Shown here: positions 1 through 9,574 of the stretch, piece after piece
How positions within the stretch are numbered: the stretch's first letter is position 1
Layout of the letters: each line of letters starts with the position of its first letter
Assembly (NCBI GenBank): GCA_044227095.1
Contig: JBGAFV010000001.1
Coordinates: forward strand, 4,960,001 to 5,024,000
DNA length: 64,000 nt
Direction of reading: 5' to 3'
Source of the DNA: JACMLD01 sp044227095
Lineage (GTDB): Bacteria > Bacteroidota > Bacteroidia > Chitinophagales > Chitinophagaceae
The notes under the pieces: generated by a model
Told to the model about the DNA's origin: nothing
The model's input: the letters and a program-made list of their open reading frames with translations, nothing else
Databases searched by the model: none
Made by a program: the position numbers and the translations under genes

Positions 1-105
1 TGCTTTACTTGCAGTACGGTTCCATACCTGTACTTGTTCTCCCTTCTTTAGCATGGCTTTTACAAAATTTGAACCGAGCAGGCCCATTCCCAAAAATGCT
101 TTCAT
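1..105 (-). CDS. NAD(P)-dependent dehydrogenase, N-terminal fragment at window edge
   Basis: Only the first 35 codons are visible; the gene continues off the left edge. The frame begins MKAFLGMGLLGSNFVKAM, a Rossmann beta-alpha-beta start with a GMGLLG glycine-rich turn, and reaches VWNRT. That is the usual end of the second strand in the 6-phosphogluconate / 3-hydroxyisobutyrate dehydrogenase superfamily, where Asn-Arg-Thr often contacts the NADP phosphate. The substrate cannot be judged without the C-terminal domain. The start is the ATG whose complement lies at 103-105. Confidence 0.75.
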   Translation of the reverse strand, partial: MKAFLGMGLLGSNFVKAMLKKGEQVQVWNRTASKA

Positions 106-240
106 GTATACTTATTTTAGAAGAATTAAATAATAAAGATGTAAAAATAGTAAAAGGTAATTTATTGAGTTTATACTAGTGCTCCTGATTGTTTACATAG
201 TATGCCAATCAAAAAAGCTCTTTAATAAACTATAAAAATG

Positions 241-1980
241 TCAGAATACCGAACTTGCTATGGGTTCATCGGCCTTTGCAAACGCTTTTTCTGCAAGTGC
301 TTTTACTTTTGCTGCTTCATCTTTTTTTCCTTGTCCCTGCAATGCAATGGACAATCCTGTAAGCGACCAACCATTATTGGGATTGATTTTTAAATCGACC
401 TTATATACACTTTCGGCTTCTGCAAATTTCTTTGTCTTGCACAATGCCCGGCCAAGATATTGTCTTGCGGGGTGCACCCAGTCTTTGGGCTCATTGTAAA
501 TCATAGAATCTTCAAGTACAACTGCTTTGCGAAAAAAGTTGACTGATTCATTTAACTGATTTTTTTCTTCAGCCATAACGCCTTGTAAGATTGCTTCAGC
601 AACTTCTGCACCGGCAATGCCCGGGTTGGCATAGGATGGTGCTGGTGCTTTTAATTGCGGGTTCTTCATCAGCTCTTTAACTATTTCCAGTTGTTTAGCA
701 GCATCTTCTTCATTGTGCAATCTTGCATAGGCCAACCCTTTTCCATAATGCCAGAGCAAATTTGCATACACATGCGCTGCTGGTGGTTCTTTGGTTTGCA
801 GCAGATCATTCCATTTGCCAAAACGGATTTGTGTTAATAGCGGCGTCATATAAACGTACTGAATAAAAATGCCAAAGTATTCGGGCATATCCTGCATGGT
901 ACTGTCGAAACTGTTTTTACAATCAATTGAAACTTTCATTGATTGGTTGTAACGGCCATCCATATTTGCACAGGTAGCCTGCATGTGCAGGTTGTGAATT
1001 AAATAAAGTGGTGAGTTATTAACCACTGCCGGAAATTTTCCCAGGTAATCATAATATCCTTTCACTGCATCATCATTTACTTTTTCTCCAATATTATAAT
1101 AGCCGGAACGGATATAAATATGAGAAGGCATATGCACAAGATGTGCTACACCGGGCATTAAGCCCGGAAGAAGGTTTGCAACTGTCATTCCTTTTTCAGG
1201 ATGAGCAGAAGCTTCAATAGCATGTATATAATAATGCGCTGCACCAGGATGCTTCGGAAATTTTTTCAGCATGGTTTCCAGGGTTGTAACAATTGGGGCT
1301 GTCCATGCTTTGGGTTTATAATTTTTATAATAAAGATCCCAGGGATGCTGTACCATCAATGCATCTACATATAATGCAGTAGCATCTGCACTTGCAGGAA
1401 AAGCTGTAAAAACTTTTTTCATTTCATCTGCATACAACTGGTTAAGAACGATGCGGGATTGCGTTGTATCTGCAGAATAACGAACATCCATTGCTTTTAT
1501 CAATCTTTTTTCTACAGCGCTGCAGCCAGAAGAAAATTGTTTGGCTTTGCGAACCGATTCAAGTGCATCGGGAGAAGCACTATATCCCATATCATTAATA
1601 TTAGGACCATAAGCAAGTGCCTTGCCCCAATAACCCATAGCAAAGTTTGGATCAAACTTTACTGATTTTTCAAAAGAAGCAAGGGCTTCAATAACATGAA
1701 AGCCGTAATACATGTTTATACCCTGCTCAAAATAAATTTTTGAACTGTCATTAGCGGCTGTTACAGGCATTGTATAATTACCCCACCCTTGCAATAAAGG
1801 GATAGCAGCACTGTCTTCAAAATTTATATTTGTAAGCAAAGGGCTGCACCTGAAGGAACTGATTTTTTTTCTTGTAATTGTTTTTTGAAGTTCTGTTACA
1901 GATATTTTGCCGGAGTTGTTATGATTTACATACGCAGCAGCAAAGAATGAAGCAAAGAAAAAAATAAGCAGGGTTTTCAT
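241..1980 (-). CDS. Secreted TPR-repeat protein, about 580 aa
   Basis: Residues 1-17 form a hydrophobic signal peptide (MKTLLIFFFASFFAAAYV), so the protein is probably periplasmic or surface-associated. Several TPR-like helix pairs are visible: FHVIEALASFEKSVKFDPNF near residues 93-112, a middle set, and a C-terminal pair around FAEAESVYKVDLKINPNNG. A conserved-looking HMPSHIYIRSG stretch lies mid-protein and is familiar from large bacterial TPR proteins annotated only as repeat proteins. It is monocistronic, with about 75 bp to the next gene on the same strand. The partner or function is unknown; TPR arrays usually mediate protein contacts. Confidence 0.75.
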   Translation of the reverse strand: MKTLLIFFFASFFAAAYVNHNNSGKISVTELQKTITRKKISSFRCSPLLTNINFEDSAAIPLLQGWGNYTMPVTAANDSSKIYFEQGINMYYGFHVIEALASFEKSVKFDPNFAMGYWGKALAYGPNINDMGYSASPDALESVRKAKQFSSGCSAVEKRLIKAMDVRYSADTTQSRIVLNQLYADEMKKVFTAFPASADATALYVDALMVQHPWDLYYKNYKPKAWTAPIVTTLETMLKKFPKHPGAAHYYIHAIEASAHPEKGMTVANLLPGLMPGVAHLVHMPSHIYIRSGYYNIGEKVNDDAVKGYYDYLGKFPAVVNNSPLYLIHNLHMQATCANMDGRYNQSMKVSIDCKNSFDSTMQDMPEYFGIFIQYVYMTPLLTQIRFGKWNDLLQTKEPPAAHVYANLLWHYGKGLAYARLHNEEDAAKQLEIVKELMKNPQLKAPAPSYANPGIAGAEVAEAILQGVMAEEKNQLNESVNFFRKAVVLEDSMIYNEPKDWVHPARQYLGRALCKTKKFAEAESVYKVDLKINPNNGWSLTGLSIALQGQGKKDEAAKVKALAEKAFAKADEPIASSVF

Positions 1981-2053
1981 GACTTATTGTTTTGAGACCG
2001 TTAAAAGGTACAAAATAATAAACAATAAAAACCCTGCCTGCATATGTTTTTTG

Positions 2054-5000
2054 CTATTGCATTTTTTCCATGTCGGTTAGCTGTTGCAGCAATTGCCAGG
2101 AACTTACAATATCGCCCGCAAAAGCAATTTGGCGCTGCGGCATATCGCCACCTTTTCCCTGCAATAAAGAATAAGCAGTAGTTACCATCTGCTCGTTGTT
2201 CATTGTCTCTTCATTTAGCGAACGATAATAGTTCAACTGATCCTGCAAATCTTTTTTTACTGATGCGCTTACTTTTTTTGCAAGCTGCTTATCATCTGCA
2301 AGGTAACATGCCCGTAAAAACTCAGAGGCAAAAATATTGTGCATGTTTCCGCGGTTGCTGGTCATGCCATAAGGAAATTCGTTTTCATTCACGTTTGCAT
2401 CAAAATGTTCCAATACTTTTCGGGCCTCTTCTTTTCTTCCCGCCTGTGCAAGACCAATAGCAACTTGCGCATGTGCCAGCCTGATATAGTTCATGCGGCG
2501 GCGGTTTTCTTCATCATAATAAACAGTACCAGCAGCAGATTTTTTTCCGTACCGGAATTTCTCCATAATGTTTTTATATGCAACATCATTATTTACCTGG
2601 TTATTTTCTACCGGAACCAATCGCCAGCTCATCCCATCCAGCCTTGTATATTTTGCAAGGCCAAGATCCGCAGCAGTACGATCTGATGTAAAACAGATTG
2701 GCCGTTTCCAGTTATTGGCGGCAATAACCGCCAGTTGTGCCAAATCATTTTTTAATAAATATCTTTTGTTGCTAAGATCAAACTGCAGTTGGTTAACCAC
2801 TTTATCAGATGCCCCAACTGTACCATTATTTCTTACCAAATTTTCATCTACCGGTATTGTGTACTTGCATATAGGCAATGTATGCAGCGCTTCGCCATCA
2901 TCTGCCTGTCGTGTGTACAATGCATCATTGCTGCCGGTTACATTTTTCAATGTGCTGTAAAGATCATAATTCTTATCAGCGTCATACCCGGATACTTTGT
3001 CCATGTACACTACATCACGGTTACTTCCGCGTATTTGTTCCGGCGTGAATATTACATCAAAAGGATCGCTCTTGTTTATTTTATACCGCAATTGATTAAT
3101 GTACCAGTCTGCAGAAAAAATAGTGCTCACCACAACACGCACATCGGGCCTTACATTTTCTACTTCCTGCAAATACCATAAAGCATAAGTATCATTATCT
3201 TCTGCTGTAAATAAGATGGCGTTGGCCGGGCAGCTCTCCAGAAAGTTGCGGGCCATATCTACTGCCAGTGTTTTATTGCTGCGATCATGATCGTCCCACT
3301 CCTGTTGCGCCATTAATACCGGTACAGCCAGCATACACAAACCAAATGCAGCATAGCTTGCATATTGCAGCTTCATCAATCTTTGCAATAAAGCAGCAAC
3401 GGCAAGCACACCTAATCCAATCCAGATGGCAAATGCATAAAAAGATCCTACATAGGCATAATCTCTTTCTCTCGGTTGGTAGCCAGACTGATTTAGGTAC
3501 ACTACAATTGCAAGGCCTGTAAAGAAAAACAGCAGGAGGTTTACTAAAAAATCATTTCGTTTTCTTTTATACTGAAATACCAAACCGGCAATGCCCAAAA
3601 TTAAAGGCAGCATGAAAAGCCGGTTGGCAGATTTATTATTTTTTATTGATTGCGGCAATGCTGATTGGTTGCCATACATTTTATTATCAATAAAAGAAAT
3701 GCCGCTTACCCAGTTACTGTCCCTTGCATTGCCAAAACCCTGCAAATCGTTTTGCTTGCCTGCAAAATTCCACATGAAGTAGCGCATATACATCCATCCG
3801 GCCTGGTATCTTGTGAAGTATGCAATATTATCTTTTGCTGATGGTGATTCGTCTTTTTCCAAACCTGTAAAACTTCTGTAACAATCCTGCTGCTGACGAT
3901 CATCGCCATTGTCCCACATACGTGGAAACAAATGTGACGATGGCGTGTTTGCCCAATCGGTCTTCATAATCTTGCCTGCGCTTACATACCTGCCATCATC
4001 TTTTGTGTACTTCATTCCGCCATCAACATACTGTGGCCTGTCTGTAAAATCAGGGCCATAAATAATTGGCCAGTCGTTATACTGATCACGGCCAAGATAA
4101 CCTGCAAGGCTTACCGGGTTATCTACATTAAACATATCAACTGCAGGATTGGCGTTTGACCTAATCATTGTAGTGAGGTAAGTAGAGTAACCCAGCAATA
4201 GAAAACTCATGCTCCACAAACCAAGCTTTATAACCTGGTAATTTTTCTTTGCTGCCCAACGGATAGCAATAACTATTGCAGCTGCAAGCAATAAAAAAAA
4301 TAACGCAAAACCTGTATAAAACGGCAGGTGAAGATCATTTACAAAATATACATCCAATGCACCAGCACCTTTTATAGTAGACTGAACCAAAAATTTTTGC
4401 ACTACACCGGTAATGATGCAGCCCACCATAAAAGCAATCGTTCCACCAGCCAGCGTTGGCTTATACCTTTTAAAATAATACACCATTACAATAGCAGGAA
4501 TAGTAAGCAGGTTTAGCAGGTGAACACCAATAGAAAGGCCCATTGTAAAGAAGATAAACACCAGCCAGCGATCACTTCCAGGTTCATCGGCCCTGCGCTC
4601 CCATTTAAGAACAGACCAAAATACCAGGGCGGTAAAGAAAGATGATAACGCATACACTTCACCTTCAACTGCACTGTACCAAAATGAATCTGAAAAAGTA
4701 TATGCCAATGCGCCTACAGCACCGCAACTGATAATAATAAACACCTGCTGGGCTGTTAATGCTTCATTGTTTTTTTGCACCAGCTTGCGGGCAAAATAAG
4801 TGATAGACCAGAAGAGAAACAATATGGTAAAGCCACTTGCAATAGCACTCATAGAATTAACCGCTTTAGCAGCAGTGGCGGGATCGTTGCCAAAAAAAAT
4901 GATAAAAACCCTTCCAAGAATAACAAACAGAGGTGCGCCGGGAGGATGCGGAACCTGAAGTTTATAACAGGCAGAGATAAATTCTCCACAATCCCAGAAG

Positions 5001-5092
5001 CTGGCAGAAGCTTCCATCGTTAAAAGATAAACAGTGCAGGCAATTGCGCAAACAATCCATCCGGCAATGGTATTAATCCGGTTAAACTTCAT
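2054..5092 (-). CDS. DUF2723 family integral membrane protein (GT117-like)
   Basis: A roughly 1,010-residue protein typical of Bacteroidota DUF2723. The N-terminal half has many membrane helices and opens with the family signature around LTMEASASFWDCGEFI followed by a KLQVPHPPGAPLF segment. This Asp/Glu-rich first loop resembles GT-C glycosyltransferases, and the family is listed as glycosyltransferase family 117. The C-terminal half is soluble, with a helical TPR-like tail. The start is set at the MKFNR methionine because it matches the usual family N-terminus; an in-frame ATG two codons upstream is possible, and the longer frame opens with TTG. Role by family: transfer of sugar from a lipid carrier on the outer face of the inner membrane. 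The acceptor is unknown. Confidence 0.85.
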   Translation of the reverse strand: MKFNRINTIAGWIVCAIACTVYLLTMEASASFWDCGEFISACYKLQVPHPPGAPLFVILGRVFIIFFGNDPATAAKAVNSMSAIASGFTILFLFWSITYFARKLVQKNNEALTAQQVFIIISCGAVGALAYTFSDSFWYSAVEGEVYALSSFFTALVFWSVLKWERRADEPGSDRWLVFIFFTMGLSIGVHLLNLLTIPAIVMVYYFKRYKPTLAGGTIAFMVGCIITGVVQKFLVQSTIKGAGALDVYFVNDLHLPFYTGFALFFLLLAAAIVIAIRWAAKKNYQVIKLGLWSMSFLLLGYSTYLTTMIRSNANPAVDMFNVDNPVSLAGYLGRDQYNDWPIIYGPDFTDRPQYVDGGMKYTKDDGRYVSAGKIMKTDWANTPSSHLFPRMWDNGDDRQQQDCYRSFTGLEKDESPSAKDNIAYFTRYQAGWMYMRYFMWNFAGKQNDLQGFGNARDSNWVSGISFIDNKMYGNQSALPQSIKNNKSANRLFMLPLILGIAGLVFQYKRKRNDFLVNLLLFFFTGLAIVVYLNQSGYQPRERDYAYVGSFYAFAIWIGLGVLAVAALLQRLMKLQYASYAAFGLCMLAVPVLMAQQEWDDHDRSNKTLAVDMARNFLESCPANAILFTAEDNDTYALWYLQEVENVRPDVRVVVSTIFSADWYINQLRYKINKSDPFDVIFTPEQIRGSNRDVVYMDKVSGYDADKNYDLYSTLKNVTGSNDALYTRQADDGEALHTLPICKYTIPVDENLVRNNGTVGASDKVVNQLQFDLSNKRYLLKNDLAQLAVIAANNWKRPICFTSDRTAADLGLAKYTRLDGMSWRLVPVENNQVNNDVAYKNIMEKFRYGKKSAAGTVYYDEENRRRMNYIRLAHAQVAIGLAQAGRKEEARKVLEHFDANVNENEFPYGMTSNRGNMHNIFASEFLRACYLADDKQLAKKVSASVKKDLQDQLNYYRSLNEETMNNEQMVTTAYSLLQGKGGDMPQRQIAFAGDIVSSWQLLQQLTDMEKMQ

Positions 5093-5442
5093 AAGCATGG
5101 CTTTAATTTTAGTGTTCCTAAATTTAACGATAGGCTCCTGCAAAAATTTATGGCCTTACTTAATTTAACATTTCTATAGTGCATGCAAAATGTGTAAAGG
5201 GTTCACAGTTTTGCAGGACTAATAATATTGAGTTTTGATCAATAGAAATTCTTTGGACAAAAAACTGCTTGCACCAATATCAATACCTATACTAACAGTT
5301 GCTAGTTTAAAAAACGTTTAATGCCAAAACCCTTTCTTAGCTATTTTATAATAAATTTTTAATGAAGGCGCTGGTTTAACCAAGTTTAAACGTCAAAAGA
5401 AGACGCTGATAGAAATAACCTTCATTATAACCAATTACTGCA
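5093..5442. other. Divergent intergenic region
   Basis: 350 bp between the DUF2723 gene (minus) and the receiver gene (plus). It must hold both promoters, but I see no convincing TTTG/TAnnTTTG pair and no ORF or RNA gene. It is AT-rich with poly-A/T runs. Confidence 0.5.
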
Positions 5443-5805
5443 ATGGCCAATGCCCTTATTATAGATGATGAAACTGATATCTGGGTACTACTGAGTAATA
5501 TCCTGAGAAAACACAATCTCCGCACCTATTATGTTAGCAACCTAAGTGCGGCCACCAAGCGATTGGAACAAGAAGTACCCGCAATTGTATTTCTCGATAA
5601 CAAACTTCCCGACGGTATTGGCATTGATTACATTCAGTTTATTAAAGCCAATTACCCGGAAACCAAAATAGTAATGATAAGCGGGCACGAACCTGAGCAG
5701 CATGAAAAAAAAGCACTTACCGAAGGTGCCGATCTATTTATTACAAAGCCTTTTACTACCGCAACTATAAACGAAACGCTGAAACAATTACTGAATAAAA
5801 GCTGA
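5443..5805 (+). CDS. Single-domain response regulator (receiver only)
   Basis: A stand-alone 120-residue receiver domain. The acidic pair is D8-D9, the phospho-acceptor is D52 (FLDNKLPDG), the switch Ser is S80 (MISGH) and the conserved Lys is K102 (TKPF). All catalytic positions are present, so it should accept phosphate from a histidine kinase. There is no output domain, so it acts through a partner or as a phosphate relay or sink. No kinase is adjacent. It is followed 170 bp downstream by a paralogue that has lost the phospho-acceptor. Confidence 0.88.
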   Translation: MANALIIDDETDIWVLLSNILRKHNLRTYYVSNLSAATKRLEQEVPAIVFLDNKLPDGIGIDYIQFIKANYPETKIVMISGHEPEQHEKKALTEGADLFITKPFTTATINETLKQLLNKS

Positions 5806-5975
5806 CTAACTCCATAGACATTAACTCCTGCAATTGCCCAAAAGGCGATATTGGAATTTTATGCATTTATAAAACTTAATCAAACATTAATAGGTTTCGG
5901 TGGGCGCAGAAAAACAATGATTGTAACTTGATAATATAAACAGAAGATTTTTCATCACTTTTATATTGTCAAACT

Positions 5976-6329
5976 ATGTACAATGTGCTGATTGCCGATG
6001 ACGATGTTGATGCATGGTTCCAGTTAAATGCTATGCTGCGGCGCCACCGCATGAAAGCAAGCTTTGTTACTAACCTTGGTGCTGCCAGGCAGCATGTAGA
6101 TCAACATAACTTTTCACTTATATTTTTAGAAAAACAATTAAAGGATAATTCTGCTACTGATTTTATAAAGTATGTAAGGGCAAAATCTCCTTCTGTAAAA
6201 ATTATTTTAATTGGCGGCCACGGAGAAGAATTAAACGGTCTAAAATCCAGGGTAGATATGACAATTACCAAACCACTGATACCCGAAATTATTGAACGTA
6301 CTATAAATCGCTTTCATTTGCCTGTATAG
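5976..6329 (+). CDS. Degenerate receiver domain (pseudo-receiver), paralogue of the preceding gene
   Basis: 117 residues aligning without gaps to the preceding receiver over the first 80 positions: MYNVLIADDD against MANALIIDDE, and FLEKQL against FLDNKL. The phospho-acceptor D52 is replaced by E52 and the switch S80 by G80, while the acidic cluster (D8-D9) and the TKP lysine remain. Asp-to-Glu at this position often mimics the phosphorylated state in other receivers, so this copy may be locked on or may have become a binding module. It has its own upstream spacer of 170 bp and so need not be co-transcribed with its paralogue. Confidence 0.82.
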   Translation: MYNVLIADDDVDAWFQLNAMLRRHRMKASFVTNLGAARQHVDQHNFSLIFLEKQLKDNSATDFIKYVRAKSPSVKIILIGGHGEELNGLKSRVDMTITKPLIPEIIERTINRFHLPV

Positions 6330-6650
6330 TACCATTTTCTGTTTTCCTGGTTGTTCCAATCGCTCAACATTGCTTCTGTCCTATCTATTTGCAGGCCCGC
6401 CTGCACATTCATTCGTATGTATTTAACTGTTGTTGGTTGAATAATTAAACGGGTGAAACAGCAATAAAATACCTTCACAGATAATTTACACAAACGTGTT
6501 GTCATGAGAAAATCGACACACCGCTAATTAAATTGAGGCATGTTTTGTTTTTCATTAAATCAACCAGTCAGCGTAAAGACTATAGATAAACCGCATAAAT
6601 GAAAAACCAAAACATTTGAAGAGCAGGCAGTTTTTTCATTAGCGCATACA
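6330..6650. other. Gene-poor stretch ending at a hairpin
   Basis: About 320 bp with no convincing ORF on either strand; the open frame on the minus strand has no recognisable features. It ends in a strong GC-rich hairpin that belongs to no obvious gene, so a small RNA in this interval is possible but unproven. Confidence 0.35.
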
Positions 6651-6690
6651 GACCGGTGCTGCAAACGCACCGGCTGTTGTTTTTCTTTTA
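6651..6690 (+). terminator. Candidate intrinsic terminator
   Basis: A perfect 7-bp stem CCGGTGC / GCACCGG with a 7-nt loop (tgcaaac) is followed by the T-rich run tgttgtttttcttttat. It lies about 320 bp downstream of the pseudo-receiver stop and 45 bp upstream of the next ATG, so it would terminate a long 3' UTR or an unannotated small transcript. Confidence 0.6.
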
Positions 6691-6735
6691 TACCCAACAA
6701 ATGGTTTTACCTTTTCTCAATTAATATTTTACCCA

Positions 6736-7248
6736 ATGGCAGCATCCCAAAACGCAGTGTTTAAAAACTTTTCTGGCAAAACAATATTGCTAAGCGGGTT
6801 GCTGGTTGGCACCCTGGACATTTGTTCTGCTTTTGTTGATGTGTATATTGCAGGTAAGAACCCGCTGGCAGTTCTCCCCTATATTGCCAGTGGCTTATTT
6901 GGCCAATCTGTTCTTAACGGTGGCACAGGTATTATGCTTACGGGTTTACTCCTTCATTACATCATTGCGTTTTCTTTTACTATTTTCTTTTTCTGGTTAT
7001 GCGCAAATACCAAACTGGCAAATATGAATTGGATAGTGAGAGGTATTGTTTATGGCATGTTTACCTGGATAATAATGAACCTAATTGTAGTACAGCTATC
7101 TGGCGCACCGCATAGCACAATTGGCAACATGAAACCGGCAAGAGTCTTAAAAGCAATGCTCATTCTTATTTGCATGATTGGCTTGCCACTTTCATTCATT
7201 GTACACAAATGTCTTGCCCCGGAGAAAAAAACTGTTGGGCTTTCTTGA
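6736..7248 (+). CDS. Small integral membrane protein
   Basis: 170 residues with four predicted membrane segments, around residues 15-35, 70-92, 104-124 and 138-156. The loop GAPHSTIGNMKPARV is the only conserved-looking polar stretch. The layout resembles YagU/DUF1440-like membrane proteins, but I cannot confirm the family. It ends 21 bp before the LytS-type kinase gene on the same strand, so the three genes are probably one transcript, and it could be the membrane partner of that sensor. Confidence 0.7.
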   Translation: MAASQNAVFKNFSGKTILLSGLLVGTLDICSAFVDVYIAGKNPLAVLPYIASGLFGQSVLNGGTGIMLTGLLLHYIIAFSFTIFFFWLCANTKLANMNWIVRGIVYGMFTWIIMNLIVVQLSGAPHSTIGNMKPARVLKAMLILICMIGLPLSFIVHKCLAPEKKTVGLS

Positions 7249-7269
7249 TTTTTTATCACTTTTGACCCG

Positions 7270-8334
7270 ATGAAAAAATATGCATTTCACTTTCTTTTCT
7301 GGTCTGCTTATCTGGCAGAAGATACTTTACTGGCATACCTGTGGGACAGTGCTAAATATGCAAACCTGCCAATGGGCGAAAAAATAATTTTATCGCTTGA
7401 AGTATGTGCATCTTTATTACCTCCTAAAATTTTATTTACTTACCTGTTATTGTATGTAATCCTTCCAAGGGTATTACAGCAAAAAAGCCGTTCATTAATA
7501 AATATATTTTACTTAGTACTGGCCATTGTTGTTACAATATTATTGCTAAGGGTGATTGATATTTATTTCATTTTCCCTTTTATTTATAAAGACACAATGA
7601 AACCACCAGCATTTTTTAATCCATTTGGTCTGCTGTTCGATTTTATAGATTTGGGCTTTGTATCTGGTATGGCCATTGCCATAAAACAATTGCGCCTGCA
7701 GTTCCAGGGAAGGGAAAGGGAGAAAATGCTGATGAAAGAAAAGCTGGAAGCAGAACTGAAATTTTTAAAAAATCAAACCAATCCGCATTTCCTGTTTAAT
7801 ACGCTCAATAATATTTATGCGCTTGCAAGAAAAAGATCAGACCATACAGCTGATGCGGTTATGAAGCTCTCGAAAATCCTGCGGTTTATGCTGTATGAAT
7901 CCGGAAGGAAATTTATTTCGATAGAAGAAGAAGTAAAATTGATTGACGATTATATAGACCTTGAAAAAATAAGGTACAATGAAAACCTGGTGGTAACTTT
8001 CGAAAAAGATATAGATAATGAAGAACAGGAAGTATCCCCTTTGCTATTGTTGCCTTTTGTAGAAAATGCGTTTAAACACGGCGTAAGCGAATCTTATTAT
8101 GATTCTAAAGTGAACATGCATCTGCAACTAAAAAATGGTCACCTCTTTTTTGAAATTGAAAACAGCAAGGAAGATGAGCAGCAGAAACAAGGACCGGAAA
8201 ATAAAATTGGTTTGCACAATATAAAAAGACAACTGGAACTGATGTACAATGATTATAGTCTTGATGTAAACAACCTGCCCGGAAAATTTAAAGTAACGCT
8301 AAATATTAACCTGAATAAACATGGAGAAATTTAA
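7270..8334 (+). CDS. LytS/YehU-type sensor histidine kinase
   Basis: 354 residues. About four N-terminal membrane helices (residues 5-140) carry no recognisable extracellular domain. A coiled-coil linker (GREREKMLMKEKLEAELKFL) follows, then the His_kinase signature NQTNPHFLFNTLNNIYAL with phospho-acceptor H173. The ATPase part keeps LLLPFVENAFKHG (N box) and ENKIGLHNIKRQL (G box). Its 3' end overlaps the next gene by 14 bp, the classic arrangement of a kinase translationally coupled to its LytTR regulator. The signal sensed is unknown. Confidence 0.93.
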   Translation: MKKYAFHFLFWSAYLAEDTLLAYLWDSAKYANLPMGEKIILSLEVCASLLPPKILFTYLLLYVILPRVLQQKSRSLINIFYLVLAIVVTILLLRVIDIYFIFPFIYKDTMKPPAFFNPFGLLFDFIDLGFVSGMAIAIKQLRLQFQGREREKMLMKEKLEAELKFLKNQTNPHFLFNTLNNIYALARKRSDHTADAVMKLSKILRFMLYESGRKFISIEEEVKLIDDYIDLEKIRYNENLVVTFEKDIDNEEQEVSPLLLLPFVENAFKHGVSESYYDSKVNMHLQLKNGHLFFEIENSKEDEQQKQGPENKIGLHNIKRQLELMYNDYSLDVNNLPGKFKVTLNINLNKHGEI

Positions 8335-9043
8335 CTGCATTATTGTGGAAGACGAACCACTTGCGGCTGAAATTCTGCAGGATTATATCCGGCAAATTGG
8401 TTTTCTGGAATTAAAAGGAACCTGCCGCCATGCTATAAGTGCAATGGAATTGCTGCAGCAAAATAAAATTGATCTGATGTTCCTGGATATTCATTTGCCT
8501 AAAATAAAGGGAATAGATTTTGTAAAAACACTAAAGCATCCCCCGCAAATTATTATTACTTCTGCTTATCCTGAATATGCATTGGTAGGTTACGAACTAA
8601 ACGTTATTGATTACCTGCTTAAACCAATTGAGTTTAACAGGTTCCTGATGGCTGTTAATAAAATAAAAGCACATGCAGAAAATGAACACACCCCTGGCGT
8701 TGAAAACACAACCACGTTAAGCAATGAAGCGGGCAACAGGCCCCATATGTTTTTTAATGTAAACAAAAAGAAAGTAAAAATTTATATTGATGAGATTCTC
8801 TACATCGAAAGCCTGCGTGAGTATATAAAGATTGTTACTGCTGGCAAATCCGTCTTAGTAAAATTTCAGCTTACGCAAATGGAAGAGTTGTTAAAGAGAG
8901 GTCAATTCATCCGCATCCACCGTTCATTTATAGTAGCCAAAGCAAGAGTAGATGCCTTTTCTGCAACAGAAGTAGAAATAGCAGGAAAAGAAATTCCTAT
9001 TGGAAGAAGTTACAAAGAACATGTGCTGGCAAGCCTTAGCTAA
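8321..9043 (+). CDS. LytTR-family response regulator
   Basis: 240 residues. The receiver domain covers residues 1-120: acidic E10-D11, phospho-acceptor D56 in LMFLDIHLP, and LLKPIE carrying the conserved Lys. A linker follows, then a LytTR DNA-binding domain from about residue 145 (YIDEILYIESLREYIKIV ... FIRIHRSFIVAKARVDA). It is the cognate regulator of the overlapping kinase gene. Its stop codon abuts the stop codon of the convergent PAS gene with no gap, so neither gene has room for a private terminator between them. Confidence 0.93.
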   Translation: MEKFNCIIVEDEPLAAEILQDYIRQIGFLELKGTCRHAISAMELLQQNKIDLMFLDIHLPKIKGIDFVKTLKHPPQIIITSAYPEYALVGYELNVIDYLLKPIEFNRFLMAVNKIKAHAENEHTPGVENTTTLSNEAGNRPHMFFNVNKKKVKIYIDEILYIESLREYIKIVTAGKSVLVKFQLTQMEELLKRGQFIRIHRSFIVAKARVDAFSATEVEIAGKEIPIGRSYKEHVLASLS

Positions 9044-9553
9044 TTACTCATGCATGGGCTGTAATTGCTCAAAAGCGATAAAATGAACAAGCCGGTTGTC
9101 TTTATTAAAAACCGGCCTTGCATCTATCCTGCACAAGTAAGTTTCATTATTTTTTTTATAATTAATAAGCGATACACAACAACCCCGCTTTTCTTTTATT
9201 GCTTTACCAATGCTATTCTTTATGTACTTATCCGTTTCTTTTCCCTGGAACTTACGCGGCGATTTGTGTAAAACTTCCGCAGGCGTATAACCATTCATCT
9301 CCAAAATATTGCTACTGGCAAAAACAATATGCAAAAAGGGATCGGTGACAATAATCACCTCTCCCCTTTCTAATAATATTTCATCAGTGTTCCATGTTTG
9401 TTGCCAGGAATATTTTCTTGACAGCGTATTCAGCGTCTTTTTATCTTCCTGCAACGCAGCCATCCGGTAGCAACTTTCCATAAATATTCCTACACCAAAA
9501 AAAGGAATTGAACTGCCTGTTTCTTTATTCTTATCGTTTTCTTCTATGGACAT
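9044..9553 (-). CDS. PAS-domain protein
   Basis: 169 residues. A PAS core spans about residues 55-160: VIIVTDPFLHIVFASSNILE, MNGYTPAEVLHKSPRKFQG, then YLCRIDARPVFNKDNRLVHF. The GYTPAEVLGKSP-like motif is typical of PAS domains that sense small ligands or redox state. There is no kinase, GGDEF or DNA-binding domain, so it is a stand-alone sensor that must signal through a partner; the LytS/LytTR pair is convergent and adjacent. The start is the first ATG (MSIEEND); the longer frame would use TTG. Confidence 0.8.
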   Translation of the reverse strand: MSIEENDKNKETGSSIPFFGVGIFMESCYRMAALQEDKKTLNTLSRKYSWQQTWNTDEILLERGEVIIVTDPFLHIVFASSNILEMNGYTPAEVLHKSPRKFQGKETDKYIKNSIGKAIKEKRGCCVSLINYKKNNETYLCRIDARPVFNKDNRLVHFIAFEQLQPMHE

Positions 9554-9574
9554 GCTTTGCAATTAAAGATTGTC

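Noticed and set aside
2339..3181. Plus-strand ORFs of 115-130 residues within the DUF2723 gene
   Set aside because: They lie opposite a conserved membrane protein and show only antisense-type composition.
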